Notes under the pieces: model-generated
What the model saw: only the letters and a program-made list of their open reading frames with translations
Database searches by the model: none
Told to the model about the DNA's origin: nothing
In this document: in pieces, positions 15,273 through 23,294 of the stretch
Position numbering within the stretch: the first letter of the stretch is position 1
Layout of the letters: the number at the start of each line of letters is the position of its first letter
Assembly (NCBI RefSeq): GCF_016429215.1
Contig: NZ_JAELUH010000035.1
Location: 1-52,917 of the forward strand
Direction of reading: 5' to 3'
DNA: 52,917 nt
Source of the DNA: Herbaspirillum sp. ASV7
GTDB taxonomy: Bacteria; Pseudomonadota; Gammaproteobacteria; Burkholderiales; Burkholderiaceae_D
Program-made: the position numbers and the translations under genes

Positions 15273-16016
15273 TTAATTGATGTACAGACCGCCGTTGACC
15301 TGAAGTGTTTCCCCAGTGATAAATGACGCAAGCGGAGAACACAAAAAGGCAATCGAGCCGGCTACTTCTTCCGCGGTCCCCAGTCGGCCAAGCGGGGTAT
15401 TTTGCAGCAGCGTCGCTCCCTTCTTGGCCAGCAATGCGTTGGTCATCGGGGTTGCAATGATACCCGGTGAGACTGCATTGACCCGTATTTTAGGGGCAAG
15501 CTCAAGTGCCAGGCTACGGGAGAAACTGATGACAGCCCCCTTGGCGGCTGAGTAATGGGCATGGGCGTAGCTGCCACGCTGGGCAGCCAGCGAGGCCAGA
15601 TTCACGATCGAACCGCCTTCACGCAGATACGCAATGGCTGCGCGGCAGATGTAGAAAGTGCCATCGAGATTGATGGCCATGAGGCGGCGCCAGTCCTCGT
15701 CGCTCATTTCCGCAACGAGCCTCTCGGGATAGATACCAGCCGAATGGATCAGGTGGTCAATGCCACCGTGCACATCGGCACATGCTTTGAGCTCGGCTCG
15801 GCAGGCGCCAGCATCAGCGACGTCCAGTCGATGCAGGCTGACCCTCGATCCAGGCGCGATGTGAGCAATCTCCGCCTGCAGGCTTTCCAGTGCGTGCATG
15901 TCAATGTCAGCCAGTGCCAGGTGCGCACCCTGCCTGGCCAGCAGCAAAGAAGCCGCACGGGCAATGCCTCCGCCAGCACCCGTAATGAAAAAGCTTTGTC
16001 CTTCGAATGAAATCAT
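15273..16016 (-). CDS. Short-chain dehydrogenase/reductase
   Basis: A 247-residue classical SDR. The cofactor motif is TGAGGGIARA, with an acidic residue after the second strand (LALADID) that favours NAD(H). The active-site motif is YSAAK, the Ser is in NLASLAAQRGSYAH, and the C-terminus GETLQVNGGLYIN is typical. It probably oxidises a hydroxyl group on the substrate of the cluster opposite. RBS GAGGAAA precedes the ATG. It forms a minus-strand operon with the GntR gene and diverges from the 16301 operon. The specific substrate is unknown. Confidence 0.85.
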   Translation of the reverse strand: MISFEGQSFFITGAGGGIARAASLLLARQGAHLALADIDMHALESLQAEIAHIAPGSRVSLHRLDVADAGACRAELKACADVHGGIDHLIHSAGIYPERLVAEMSDEDWRRLMAINLDGTFYICRAAIAYLREGGSIVNLASLAAQRGSYAHAHYSAAKGAVISFSRSLALELAPKIRVNAVSPGIIATPMTNALLAKKGATLLQNTPLGRLGTAEEVAGSIAFLCSPLASFITGETLQVNGGLYIN

Positions 16017-16060
16017 CTGGTTTCCTCTTGTCTATGGTGAGTATCTAAACGCCAATTGCT

Positions 16061-16091
16061 CCGGAAACCCTTGGTGGGCATGGGTTTCCGG
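16061..16091. repeat. Inverted repeat in the SDR leader
   Basis: CCGGAAACCC (16061-16070) and GGGTTTCCGG (16082-16091) are perfect inverses around 11 bases. The hairpin is 44 bp upstream of the SDR start. It may be a leader structure or an insulating terminator; no T run follows. Confidence 0.5.
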
Positions 16092-16138
16092 GTGCCGTGA
16101 AATCCCCGCAGACTCTGGCGAGCTCCCGCTGACGGTTG

Positions 16139-16167
16139 TTGACATCACAAAAACCGCTCTGTAGAAT
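16139..16167 (+). promoter_or_regulatory. Sigma-70 promoter of the catabolic operon
   Basis: A consensus TTGACA (16139-16144) and TAGAAT (16162-16167) are exactly 17 bp apart. The predicted start is near 16174, leaving a leader of about 127 bases before the GTG at 16301. Confidence 0.7.
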
Positions 16168-16177
16168 CGCTCCACAA

Positions 16178-16210
16178 CTTGTCTGACAAGATTAGAAGTT
16201 TATCAGACAA
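16178..16210. promoter_or_regulatory. Two FadR/GntR-type operators
   Basis: Site 1, CTTGTC-T-GACAAG (16178-16190), is a perfect dyad. Site 2, TTATCAGACAA (16200-16210), is the same 11-bp motif in the other orientation with one change. Both fit the TNGT-N3-ACNA FadR-type pattern, and their centres are 21 bp apart, two helical turns. They lie just after the predicted transcription start, a position for repression. A lone half-site CTTGTCT is at 16027. Confidence 0.68.
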
Positions 16211-16300
16211 CTTAAGAAAAACCTATCAACCCGGGGCAAAAAATGTCCAGCGGCGTCCACAGAAAAGCGCCCGACAGCGTCACCTAGCGGAGGAGATTTC

Positions 16301-17170
16301 GTGAGTCAGGCAACCGCCAAAGACAGTACTGCACGCGTGACGCCGTCACCCATCATCAACGGAAATACCAAGGTCGTAGGCATCGTGGCTGATCCCATCG
16401 GTCATGTGCGCACCCCTCAGGCATTCAATGCATTCGCCGCTGAGCACGGTATCAATGCCGTCGTCGTACCTTTGAATGTTCGCCCGAGCGAATTTGCGGC
16501 TGCGGTAAAGGCCTTTGCCAAAGTGCGCAGCATGGCTGGATTGGTTGTCACCATCCCGTACAAGGAGAGCATTTCCCCGCTATGCGATGAACTCACAGAG
16601 GCCGCCAGGCAGGTCGGTGCGGTCAACATCGTGCGTTTTGAGCACGGAGAGGGCGGCACCGCACGCCTGGTCGGCAGCAATCTGGATGGTGAAGGATTTG
16701 CGGGTGGCCTGGAGGCCCAGGGACATGAGCTGGCCGGGCGCCGCGTCTATCTGGCCGGCGCAGGTGGTGCAGGAAAGGCGATTGCACATGCAATGGCCGC
16801 ACGCGAAGTGAGCGCCATCGGTGTCTACAACCGCAATACCGAGCGCGCTGCTCAACTGGTGGCCGAGTTGCAGCGCTACTACCCTCGACTGAATGCCCAC
16901 GTCGCAAGTGAGCAACCCAGCGATTATTCCATTGCCATCAATTCCACCTCGCTCGGCCTGAACGAGGGAGATGCCTTGCCGTTCCCGGTCGATGGCCTGC
17001 CAGCTGAGGCCCTGGTGGCGGAGGCCGTCATGAAGGTGGAGCTGACTCCGCTGTTGGCCGCGGCCCGGGCGCGCGGGCTGAGAGTGCATTTTGGTCGGTA
17101 CATGATGGAAACCCAGATTGAACGCATGGTGCAATTCCTTGGATTGCAAAGGGAGCACGCCGCCTCATGA
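16301..17170 (+). CDS. Shikimate dehydrogenase-like oxidoreductase with altered substrate site
   Basis: A 289-residue protein of the shikimate/quinate dehydrogenase family. Retained: catalytic Lys88 in VTIPYKES, the Asn in GAVNIV, the Asp in NLDGEGF, and the dinucleotide motif LAGAGGAGKA. Changed: the paired Ser that hold the shikimate carboxylate (normally H-S-x-S-P) are Val36 and Thr38 (PIGHVRTP). It is therefore probably not AroE but acts on a related cyclic hydroxy compound. It starts with GTG behind a strong GGAGGAG. First gene of the operon. The N-terminal 20 residues look disordered. Confidence 0.8.
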   Translation: MSQATAKDSTARVTPSPIINGNTKVVGIVADPIGHVRTPQAFNAFAAEHGINAVVVPLNVRPSEFAAAVKAFAKVRSMAGLVVTIPYKESISPLCDELTEAARQVGAVNIVRFEHGEGGTARLVGSNLDGEGFAGGLEAQGHELAGRRVYLAGAGGAGKAIAHAMAAREVSAIGVYNRNTERAAQLVAELQRYYPRLNAHVASEQPSDYSIAINSTSLGLNEGDALPFPVDGLPAEALVAEAVMKVELTPLLAAARARGLRVHFGRYMMETQIERMVQFLGLQREHAAS

Positions 17171-17261
17171 GAAAGGGAGTCGCACCGGCGCGACTCTCAA
17201 TCGGAGCCCGGGAGCCGGAAGGGAAAGGCCTGGAATCCAATAAACATAATGGAGATGATGC

Positions 17262-18506
17262 ATGAACAAGAAACAAGTCGGATTGTCCTTGACGGCGCTG
17301 ACATTGGCCGCTGCTACCTGTGCTGCTCAGGCCGCCGCTCCCCTGAAAATCGCCCTGGTGGAAACCTTGTCCGGTCCGCAGGCTTCGACGGGCCTGCTGT
17401 ATCGTGCCGCTGTGAAGTACGGGATGGACCGCATCAATGCGGCAGGCGGATGGAATGGTCAACCGATCCAACTGGCGGAATACGATAACCAGGGTGGACC
17501 TGCCGGCGCGTCGGACAAGGTCAAGGCAGCCATCGCAGCGGGCGCGCAGATCATCATTCAGGGTTCCTCCTCTGCGGTGTCGGGGCAAATTACCGAGGAC
17601 GTGCGTAAGTACAATATTCGCAACGCCGGCAAGGAAGTCCTGTTCATGAACATGGGCGGCGAGGCGTTGGAACTGACCGGCGACAAGTGCCACTTCTATC
17701 ATTTCCGTTTCACTACCAACGCCATTATCCGCGTCAAGACGCTGGTACCCGCAATGAAAGAAGCGAAGGAACTGGGCAGCAAGGTCTATGCGATGAACCA
17801 GAACTACTCCTGGGGCATCGATATGGATCAGGCCATCAAGGACTATGCATCCACAGGCGGTTATACCGTCGTCGAGAGCACGCTTCATGATGTCAACAAG
17901 ATTCAGGATTTCTCGCCGTATGTCGCCAAAATCAAGGCGAGTGGCGCCGATACGGTGCTGACCGGCAACTGGTCGAACGATTTGCTGCTCCTGATGAAGG
18001 CAACCCGCGCTGCAGGTCTGAAAGTTCGCTTCGGCACCGTCTTCCTGGATCAACCGGGCAACCTCGGCAATGCCGGTGACACCGCGCTGGGACACTATGT
18101 ATCGCATGCCTTCAACATCGAGACAAACAAGGCGACCGAGGAATTCGCTGCTGACTACAAGTCCAAGACCGGTCACTTCCCGACCTTCATCGAGCCGCAG
18201 ACCGCCTTCGGCATGCAAATGCTGGGCGAAGCACTCAAGCAGGTCAAACCGGGCAGTGACAAGGTCAACGTGACGGAGCTGGCCAAAGCGCTGGAGAAAG
18301 TAAAGATCGAAACCCCGATGGGGGAAACATCGATTCGCGCCGCCGACCATCAAGTGGTCCTGCCGGTCGTGGTGTCCCGTGTCGAAAAGAACGTCAAGTA
18401 CAAGGTCGACGACACGGACATGGGTTTCAAGGTCATCAAGAAGTTCACCGGCGAAGAAGCAGTGAACCCGGTCCAAAGCAGCTGCAAGATGCAGCGTCCC
18501 TCCTGA
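17262..18506 (+). CDS. ABC transporter periplasmic substrate-binding protein (LivJ-type)
   Basis: A 414-residue exported protein. The signal peptide is KKQVGLSLTALTLAAATC with likely cleavage in AAQAAAP. The mature part begins LKIALVETLSGPQASTG and contains NAAGGWNGQPIQLAEYDNQG, as in the periplasmic branched-chain amino-acid-type binding family. Members bind amino acids, amides, urea or aromatic and other organic acids; the catabolic context suggests an organic acid here. GGAG lies in front of the ATG. It is followed by a hairpin and then the two permeases. Cys residues in KCHF and near the C-terminus (SSCKMQ) may form a disulphide. Confidence 0.9.
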   Translation: MNKKQVGLSLTALTLAAATCAAQAAAPLKIALVETLSGPQASTGLLYRAAVKYGMDRINAAGGWNGQPIQLAEYDNQGGPAGASDKVKAAIAAGAQIIIQGSSSAVSGQITEDVRKYNIRNAGKEVLFMNMGGEALELTGDKCHFYHFRFTTNAIIRVKTLVPAMKEAKELGSKVYAMNQNYSWGIDMDQAIKDYASTGGYTVVESTLHDVNKIQDFSPYVAKIKASGADTVLTGNWSNDLLLLMKATRAAGLKVRFGTVFLDQPGNLGNAGDTALGHYVSHAFNIETNKATEEFAADYKSKTGHFPTFIEPQTAFGMQMLGEALKQVKPGSDKVNVTELAKALEKVKIETPMGETSIRAADHQVVLPVVVSRVEKNVKYKVDDTDMGFKVIKKFTGEEAVNPVQSSCKMQRPS

Positions 18507-18523
18507 TTGATTAGCCAAGCAGG

Positions 18524-18542
18524 CACCATGGTTTCCATGGTG
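18524..18542. repeat. Intergenic hairpin between binding protein and permease
   Basis: CACCATGG-TTT-CCATGGTG is a perfect 8-bp stem, 18 bp after the binding-protein stop. A second weaker GC stem followed by TTTT lies at about 18577-18595. Such structures often protect the abundant binding-protein mRNA and lower downstream permease expression. Confidence 0.6.
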
Positions 18543-18610
18543 TCGACATGACATCAGACGTCTTTGCCGTCTGGTGCGGGGACTGTCGTCCCGTTTTCCT
18601 GGGAAACGCT

Positions 18611-19552
18611 ATGGAATTTTTTACCGTATCGCTTATCAACGGCACCATCTATGGCCTGTTGCTGTTCATGGTGTCGGCTGGATTGACGCTCATCTTCGGC
18701 ATGATGGGGGTGCTCAATTTTGCCCACACCTCTTTCTACATGGTCGGTGCCTATCTGGCTTATACCCTGCAGAAGTTCATCGGATTCTGGCCCGCGGTGA
18801 TCATTTCCCCGCTGATTGTCGGTGTGTTGGGTGTCGTCGTGGAGCGCTGGTTCCTGCGCCGTGTCCACAAGTATGGCCACGCCCACGAGTTGCTCTTGAC
18901 CTTTGGTCTCTCTTTCATCATTGCAGAACTCGTCAAACTGTTCTTCGGCAACTATCCCGTCAACTACCAGGTGCCGGCGTCGCTGTCATTTGCGGCTTTC
19001 CGCCTGTTCGGCACGGATTATCCCTTCTATCGCCTGATGATGGGACTGGTCTCGCTACTGATGTTCGGCCTGATCTACCTTCTGCTTTCACGAACCCGCA
19101 TCGGTATCGTGGTGCGCTCGGCGATCTATCGCCCGGCCATGGCCGAAACACTCGGGCACAACGTCCCTCTGGTTTTCATGGGGGTGTTCGGCGTAGGCGC
19201 TGCTCTGGCCGGGTTGGCGGGGGCCATCGCTGGAGCGTTCTACACCACCAATCCGAACATGGCGCTGGAACTGGGCGTGCTCGTGTTCGTGGTGGTGGTC
19301 ATCGGCGGCCTGGGCTCGCTGGAGGGGGCGATGCTCTCATCGATTCTGATTGGGCTCATCTCTTCGTTCGCCGTCGGCGTGGACATCAGTCTGGCAGACG
19401 CGCTTGGGTATGTCGGTGCCGGCGACTGGGCGCGTGCAGTCGGTGGTTTGATGACGCTGAAAGTGTCTTCGCTCGCCGCCACCATCCCGTTTGCGTTGAT
19501 GCTGCTGGTATTGCTGGTTCGCCCCTCCGGGCTGATGGGTGAAAAGGAGTAA
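18611..19552 (+). CDS. ABC transporter permease (LivH-type)
   Basis: A 313-residue membrane protein with about eight helices. It starts MEFFTVSLINGTIYGLLLFM and has GMMGVLNFAHTSFYMVGAYL, the conserved LivH region, and near the end LAGAIAGAFYTTNPNM and GGLGSLEGAMLSS, the coupling region. An in-frame ATG at 18548 would add a Cys-rich non-family extension, so 18611 is preferred; its ribosome site (GGGAAA) is weak. It forms the pore with the next permease. Confidence 0.88.
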   Translation: MEFFTVSLINGTIYGLLLFMVSAGLTLIFGMMGVLNFAHTSFYMVGAYLAYTLQKFIGFWPAVIISPLIVGVLGVVVERWFLRRVHKYGHAHELLLTFGLSFIIAELVKLFFGNYPVNYQVPASLSFAAFRLFGTDYPFYRLMMGLVSLLMFGLIYLLLSRTRIGIVVRSAIYRPAMAETLGHNVPLVFMGVFGVGAALAGLAGAIAGAFYTTNPNMALELGVLVFVVVVIGGLGSLEGAMLSSILIGLISSFAVGVDISLADALGYVGAGDWARAVGGLMTLKVSSLAATIPFALMLLVLLVRPSGLMGEKE

Positions 19553-19557
19553 GTCAC

Positions 19558-20892
19558 ATGAATGAGTCCACCAACAAGGCCTTGCATGCTGTCCCATCGG
19601 TCGCACCGCTGACGCAGCCAACCCAGGCAAAACCGGTAACACCGGTACCAAAACTGCTGGCCAGTTCGATGGCGCCGCGTTTGATCCTGATCGCGGTCGT
19701 GCTGTTGTTGGCACTGGCCCCTGTCGTGCTGCCGCAGACCCTCGTCAATGCAGCTATCCAGATGCTCATCGCCGCACTGTTTGCCACAGCCTTCAACGTA
19801 CTGTCGGGCCAGGGAGGGATGCTCTCCTTTGGTCACGCGGCCTACTTCGGTATTGGCGCGTTCTCCACATTGCACGCCATGAACGCCTTGGGCGGTGCCG
19901 GTTTGCTTCCTACGCCACTTCTGCCGGTCTTCGGCGGATTGGGAGGATGCCTGCTGGGCCTGGTCGCCGGCTGGTTTTCAACGCAACGAAGCGGGGTGTA
20001 TTTCTCGATGATCACGCTTGCCCTGGCGGAGTTGCTGCACGCATTGGCGCCACACCTGACCGGTGTTTTCGGCGGTGAAGCCGGCGTGTCATCGATGCGT
20101 ATGCCGGCCTGGGGCATTTCTTTTGGCGAGCCCATCCATGTCTACTACCTGACGCTGGTGTGGGTGATGATGTCGTTGGCTGCCTTGTACTTCTTCACGC
20201 GCACGCCCCTCGGTCGTCTCACGCTTGGGTTGCGCGAGAACGCTCATCGACTGAAATTTCTCGGTTACAGCGTCCACTCCGCACGTGTGATGGTGTTCAT
20301 GATCTCGGCATGTTTTTCCGGCGTTGCTGGCGGCCTGCTGGCGATGAACAACGAAGCGGGAAACTACGTCCTGTTCGACATGCACCTGTCCTCTGAAGTC
20401 GTGCTCAATGCCTACATTGGCGGGACGGGGGTGTTCTTCGGCCCGGCCCTGGGGGCGGCGGTGATGACCTTCTTTGGATATGCCGTCTCCGACTTGACCC
20501 GCTCCTGGCTGCTCTACCAGGGTCTTATCTTCGTTGTGGTGATGATGTTCATGCCCAACGGCTTGTCCGGCGTGGTGGTGTGGTGGCAACGGAGCCAGCG
20601 TAGTGGCGCCGTGCTGCTCCGCTATGTATCGGGCTGGGCTCTCGGTGGCCTGCTGTGTTCGGCCGCAGTGGTCTTTACGGTGGAGTTGCTGCAAAGAGCA
20701 TTGGGTTCCGACTACCAGTCCTTGCTGCTGGAGGGACAGCCATGGCCGGCCATCACACTGTTTGGCCGCGCCTGGTTGCCCGGTGCGATGACGACATGGA
20801 TCTTGCCGCTGCTGCTGGTGGTCGCAGGGGGGGGGATGTTGAATCGCGTGACCCGGGCCTGGGATGTACTCAATGAAAAGGAGGGCGCATGA
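19558..20892 (+). CDS. ABC transporter permease (LivM-type), extended
   Basis: A 444-residue permease, longer than the usual 320-360 for LivM. The family core, from FNVLSGQGGMLSFGHAAYFG to MPNGLSG, occupies about residues 80-345. A 35-residue Pro-rich N-terminal extension precedes it, and about 90 residues follow with two more hydrophobic segments (WALGGLLCSAAVVFTVELLQ and TTWILPLLLVVAGGGM). The extra helices are unusual. Its stop overlaps the next ATG (ATGA). Confidence 0.87.
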   Translation: MNESTNKALHAVPSVAPLTQPTQAKPVTPVPKLLASSMAPRLILIAVVLLLALAPVVLPQTLVNAAIQMLIAALFATAFNVLSGQGGMLSFGHAAYFGIGAFSTLHAMNALGGAGLLPTPLLPVFGGLGGCLLGLVAGWFSTQRSGVYFSMITLALAELLHALAPHLTGVFGGEAGVSSMRMPAWGISFGEPIHVYYLTLVWVMMSLAALYFFTRTPLGRLTLGLRENAHRLKFLGYSVHSARVMVFMISACFSGVAGGLLAMNNEAGNYVLFDMHLSSEVVLNAYIGGTGVFFGPALGAAVMTFFGYAVSDLTRSWLLYQGLIFVVVMMFMPNGLSGVVVWWQRSQRSGAVLLRYVSGWALGGLLCSAAVVFTVELLQRALGSDYQSLLLEGQPWPAITLFGRAWLPGAMTTWILPLLLVVAGGGMLNRVTRAWDVLNEKEGA

Positions 20893-21665
20893 CTGTCATG
20901 ACCTCGACCAATACCAATGCAGCGCTGACACTGAGGAAAGTCAACAAGTCCTTCGGAGAGGCCCACATTATCCGAGGTGTCGACCTTGAGTTGCGCACCG
21001 GGGAGCGTCACGCGTTCATTGGTCCCAACGGAGCGGGCAAGTCGACCCTGTTCCATCTCATTTCGGGACAGTTCAAGCCCAGCTCCGGCGAGATTTTTCT
21101 GGGTGACATTCCCATCGGCGCAGTAAGCCCGGAGCGTATCAATCGCATGGGACTGGCGCGCTCGTTCCAGATAACAAACATCTTCTCGAAGCTATCGGTA
21201 TTCGAAAACCTGCGCCTGGGCGTGATGCAGCGCTTCGGCATGCAGTACACGTTGTGGCGTCCGATCTCCGGTTACAGGAAGGTCAACGAACTGACCGAGC
21301 AGCTGATGGAGCAGGTGCGCCTTTCTCGCCATCGGGACACGCTGGGCGGTGAGCTGTCGTATTCGGAACAGCGCTCTCTCGAGATCGGCATGACATTGGC
21401 ATCCGATCCGAAAGTGTTGCTTCTGGATGAGCCCATGGCCGGCATGTCGCGCGAAGAAACCGACTACACCGCTGACTTGCTGCGTGAGCTTTCCGCAGGG
21501 CGAAGCTTGATGATTGTTGAACACGATATGGATGTGGTGTTCTCGCTCTGTGACCGCATCAGCGTTCTGGTCTATGGCCAGGTTGTCGCAACGGGAACAC
21601 CCGAGGAAATCCGCAACAACGCCCAGGTACAAGAAGCCTATCTGGGCTCGGAGGTATCAGCATGA
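20889..21665 (+). CDS. ABC transporter ATPase (LivG-type)
   Basis: A 258-residue nucleotide-binding protein. Walker A is IGPNGAGKST, Walker B is KVLLLDEP, and the switch His is in IVEHDMD. The signature is LSYSE (156-160): the Gly expected at position 159 is Ser. The C-terminus ATGTPEEI-NNAQVQEAYLG is typical of LivG. It is coupled to both neighbours by ATGA overlaps. It pairs with the next gene product to power import. Confidence 0.9.
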   Translation: MTVMTSTNTNAALTLRKVNKSFGEAHIIRGVDLELRTGERHAFIGPNGAGKSTLFHLISGQFKPSSGEIFLGDIPIGAVSPERINRMGLARSFQITNIFSKLSVFENLRLGVMQRFGMQYTLWRPISGYRKVNELTEQLMEQVRLSRHRDTLGGELSYSEQRSLEIGMTLASDPKVLLLDEPMAGMSREETDYTADLLRELSAGRSLMIVEHDMDVVFSLCDRISVLVYGQVVATGTPEEIRNNAQVQEAYLGSEVSA

Positions 21666-22396
21666 GAACGGCTGCCGCAACATCATCGGCCCCACTGCTG
21701 CAGGTCAGAGACTTGCATGCGCACTATGGCAAAAGCCACATCCTGCAAGGGGTAAGTTTCGACGTCGGGAAAAACGAAGTGATCAGCCTGCTGGGGCGAA
21801 ACGGTTCGGGGCGCTCTACCACGGCGCGCGCCATCATGGGACTGGTTCCCCCCAGTGGCGGCCAGGTGCTGCTGGATGGGCGCGACCTGGCCGGACAGCG
21901 TCCATTCGCCGTCTCGCGTGCCGGGATTGCATTTGTGCCGGAGGAGCGTGAGGTCTTCGGCAACCTGACCGTCGACGAGAACCTCCAGATGGGCATGCAG
22001 CGTGCGCGTGACGACGCGCCCGAGTGGACTGTCGAGCAGATGTTTGATTTCTTTCCTCGTCTGAAGGAACGGAGAAACACGCGTGCCGGCAATCTCTCCG
22101 GCGGCGAGCAGCAGATGCTGACCATCTGCCGCTCGCTGCTGGGTAATCCGCGCCTGATATTGATTGACGAGCCAACGGAGGGCCTGGCGCCGAAGATCGT
22201 GACGGTGGTCGGCGAGGCTATCCGGGAAATCCACCGGCGCGGTGTGTCGGTCGTGCTTATCGAGCAGAAGCTGACCATTGCGCTAAAGATATCGACGGGC
22301 GTGTGCTTGCTTGGTCACGGCCATATTGTCTTCAGCGGCAGGCCCGACGAGCTCACTGACAACCCGCAGCTGCTCAAAGACTGGCTGGCGGTATGA
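21662..22396 (+). CDS. ABC transporter ATPase (LivF-type) with Walker A Lys to Arg
   Basis: A 244-residue nucleotide-binding protein. Walker A reads GRNGSGRSTT: the normally essential Lys is Arg51. The signature LSGGE, Walker B LILIDEP and switch His region (VVLIEQK, where the usual His is Gln, as in other LivF) are otherwise normal. In my recollection Arg at this position recurs in some LivF homologues, so it may be a subfamily trait and not damage. ATGA overlaps join it to LivG and to the SDR that follows. Confidence 0.9.
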   Translation: MRTAAATSSAPLLQVRDLHAHYGKSHILQGVSFDVGKNEVISLLGRNGSGRSTTARAIMGLVPPSGGQVLLDGRDLAGQRPFAVSRAGIAFVPEEREVFGNLTVDENLQMGMQRARDDAPEWTVEQMFDFFPRLKERRNTRAGNLSGGEQQMLTICRSLLGNPRLILIDEPTEGLAPKIVTVVGEAIREIHRRGVSVVLIEQKLTIALKISTGVCLLGHGHIVFSGRPDELTDNPQLLKDWLAV

Positions 22397-23256
22397 CCAA
22401 CGACCTTGACCTGATCCCCAAAGACACCATGAGCGACCATGAAATCGACGCACATGCATTGCATGCTGCAGCCAAATACAAGCAGTTCCCCGACCTTGCC
22501 GGGAAGGTCGCATTCATCACCGGTGCCGGCAGTGGCATTGGCCGTGCAATGGCCGATGCCTTCGCGGCCAACGGCGCCCACCTGGCCTTGCTGGATATCA
22601 ATGCCGAGGCGCTGGAGCATGCACGCGCAGAGTTGCATCGTACTTTCCCCGAGGTTGAGATCGAATGTCACGTTGCATCGATTGCCGATGATATTGCGGT
22701 GGAAGCGGCGGTTGCCACGGCACATGCCCGCTTCGGTCGTATCGACGTATTGCTCAACAACGCCGGGATTTCGGCAAACAAGCCAAGCCTGGAGCTGCCG
22801 GCGGAGCAATGGCGTCGTGCCATCGACATCAACCTGAACGGCGTCTTCTATTGCGCACAGTCGGTGGCCAGACGGATGCTCACCCAGGGCAGTGGCGTCA
22901 TCCTCAACACCGCTTCGATGTACGGCACCGTGGCCGCACCCGAGCGCGCGGCTTACTGCGCCAGCAAGGCCGCCGTCGTCATGCTGACCAAGGTGTTGGC
23001 GATCGAGTGGGCCGCCAAGGGCCTGCGGGTCAATGCACTTGCGCCAGGCTATGTCCGCACGGCCCTGGTGGAGGAGCTGGTGCGAACCGGTCGCATGGAC
23101 CTGGATGCGCTGACTCGCCGTACGCCGGCTCGCCGCCTGGGTGAGCCGCACGAAATCGCCACCTTGGCATTGTTCCTCGCGTCCGAACACGCGGACTTCA
23201 TCAACGGCCAGGCCATCGTCGCCGATGGCGGCTGGTCTTCCTACAGCTATGTCTGA
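22393..23256 (+). CDS. Short-chain dehydrogenase/reductase (second in cluster)
   Basis: A 287-residue classical SDR with a 35-residue N-terminal extension. Motifs: TGAGSGIGRA for cofactor, LALLDIN with Asp favouring NAD, NNAGIS, active site Ser in NTASMYG and YCASK. The C-terminus GQAIVADGGWSSYSYV is standard. It overlaps the LivF stop by 4 bp, so it belongs to the operon. It probably oxidises an alcohol on the imported compound. It is only distantly similar to the SDR at 15273, so the two likely act on different positions. Confidence 0.87.
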   Translation: MTNDLDLIPKDTMSDHEIDAHALHAAAKYKQFPDLAGKVAFITGAGSGIGRAMADAFAANGAHLALLDINAEALEHARAELHRTFPEVEIECHVASIADDIAVEAAVATAHARFGRIDVLLNNAGISANKPSLELPAEQWRRAIDINLNGVFYCAQSVARRMLTQGSGVILNTASMYGTVAAPERAAYCASKAAVVMLTKVLAIEWAAKGLRVNALAPGYVRTALVEELVRTGRMDLDALTRRTPARRLGEPHEIATLALFLASEHADFINGQAIVADGGWSSYSYV

Positions 23257-23294
23257 GCTCATTGCCTCGGCCGTCCGTGGAGGGCGTAGCCGAT

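Noticed and set aside
23262..23294. TTG 23262 as the start of the fused E1
   Set aside because: No ribosome site fits it, and two ATG codons with good sites follow within 70 bases.
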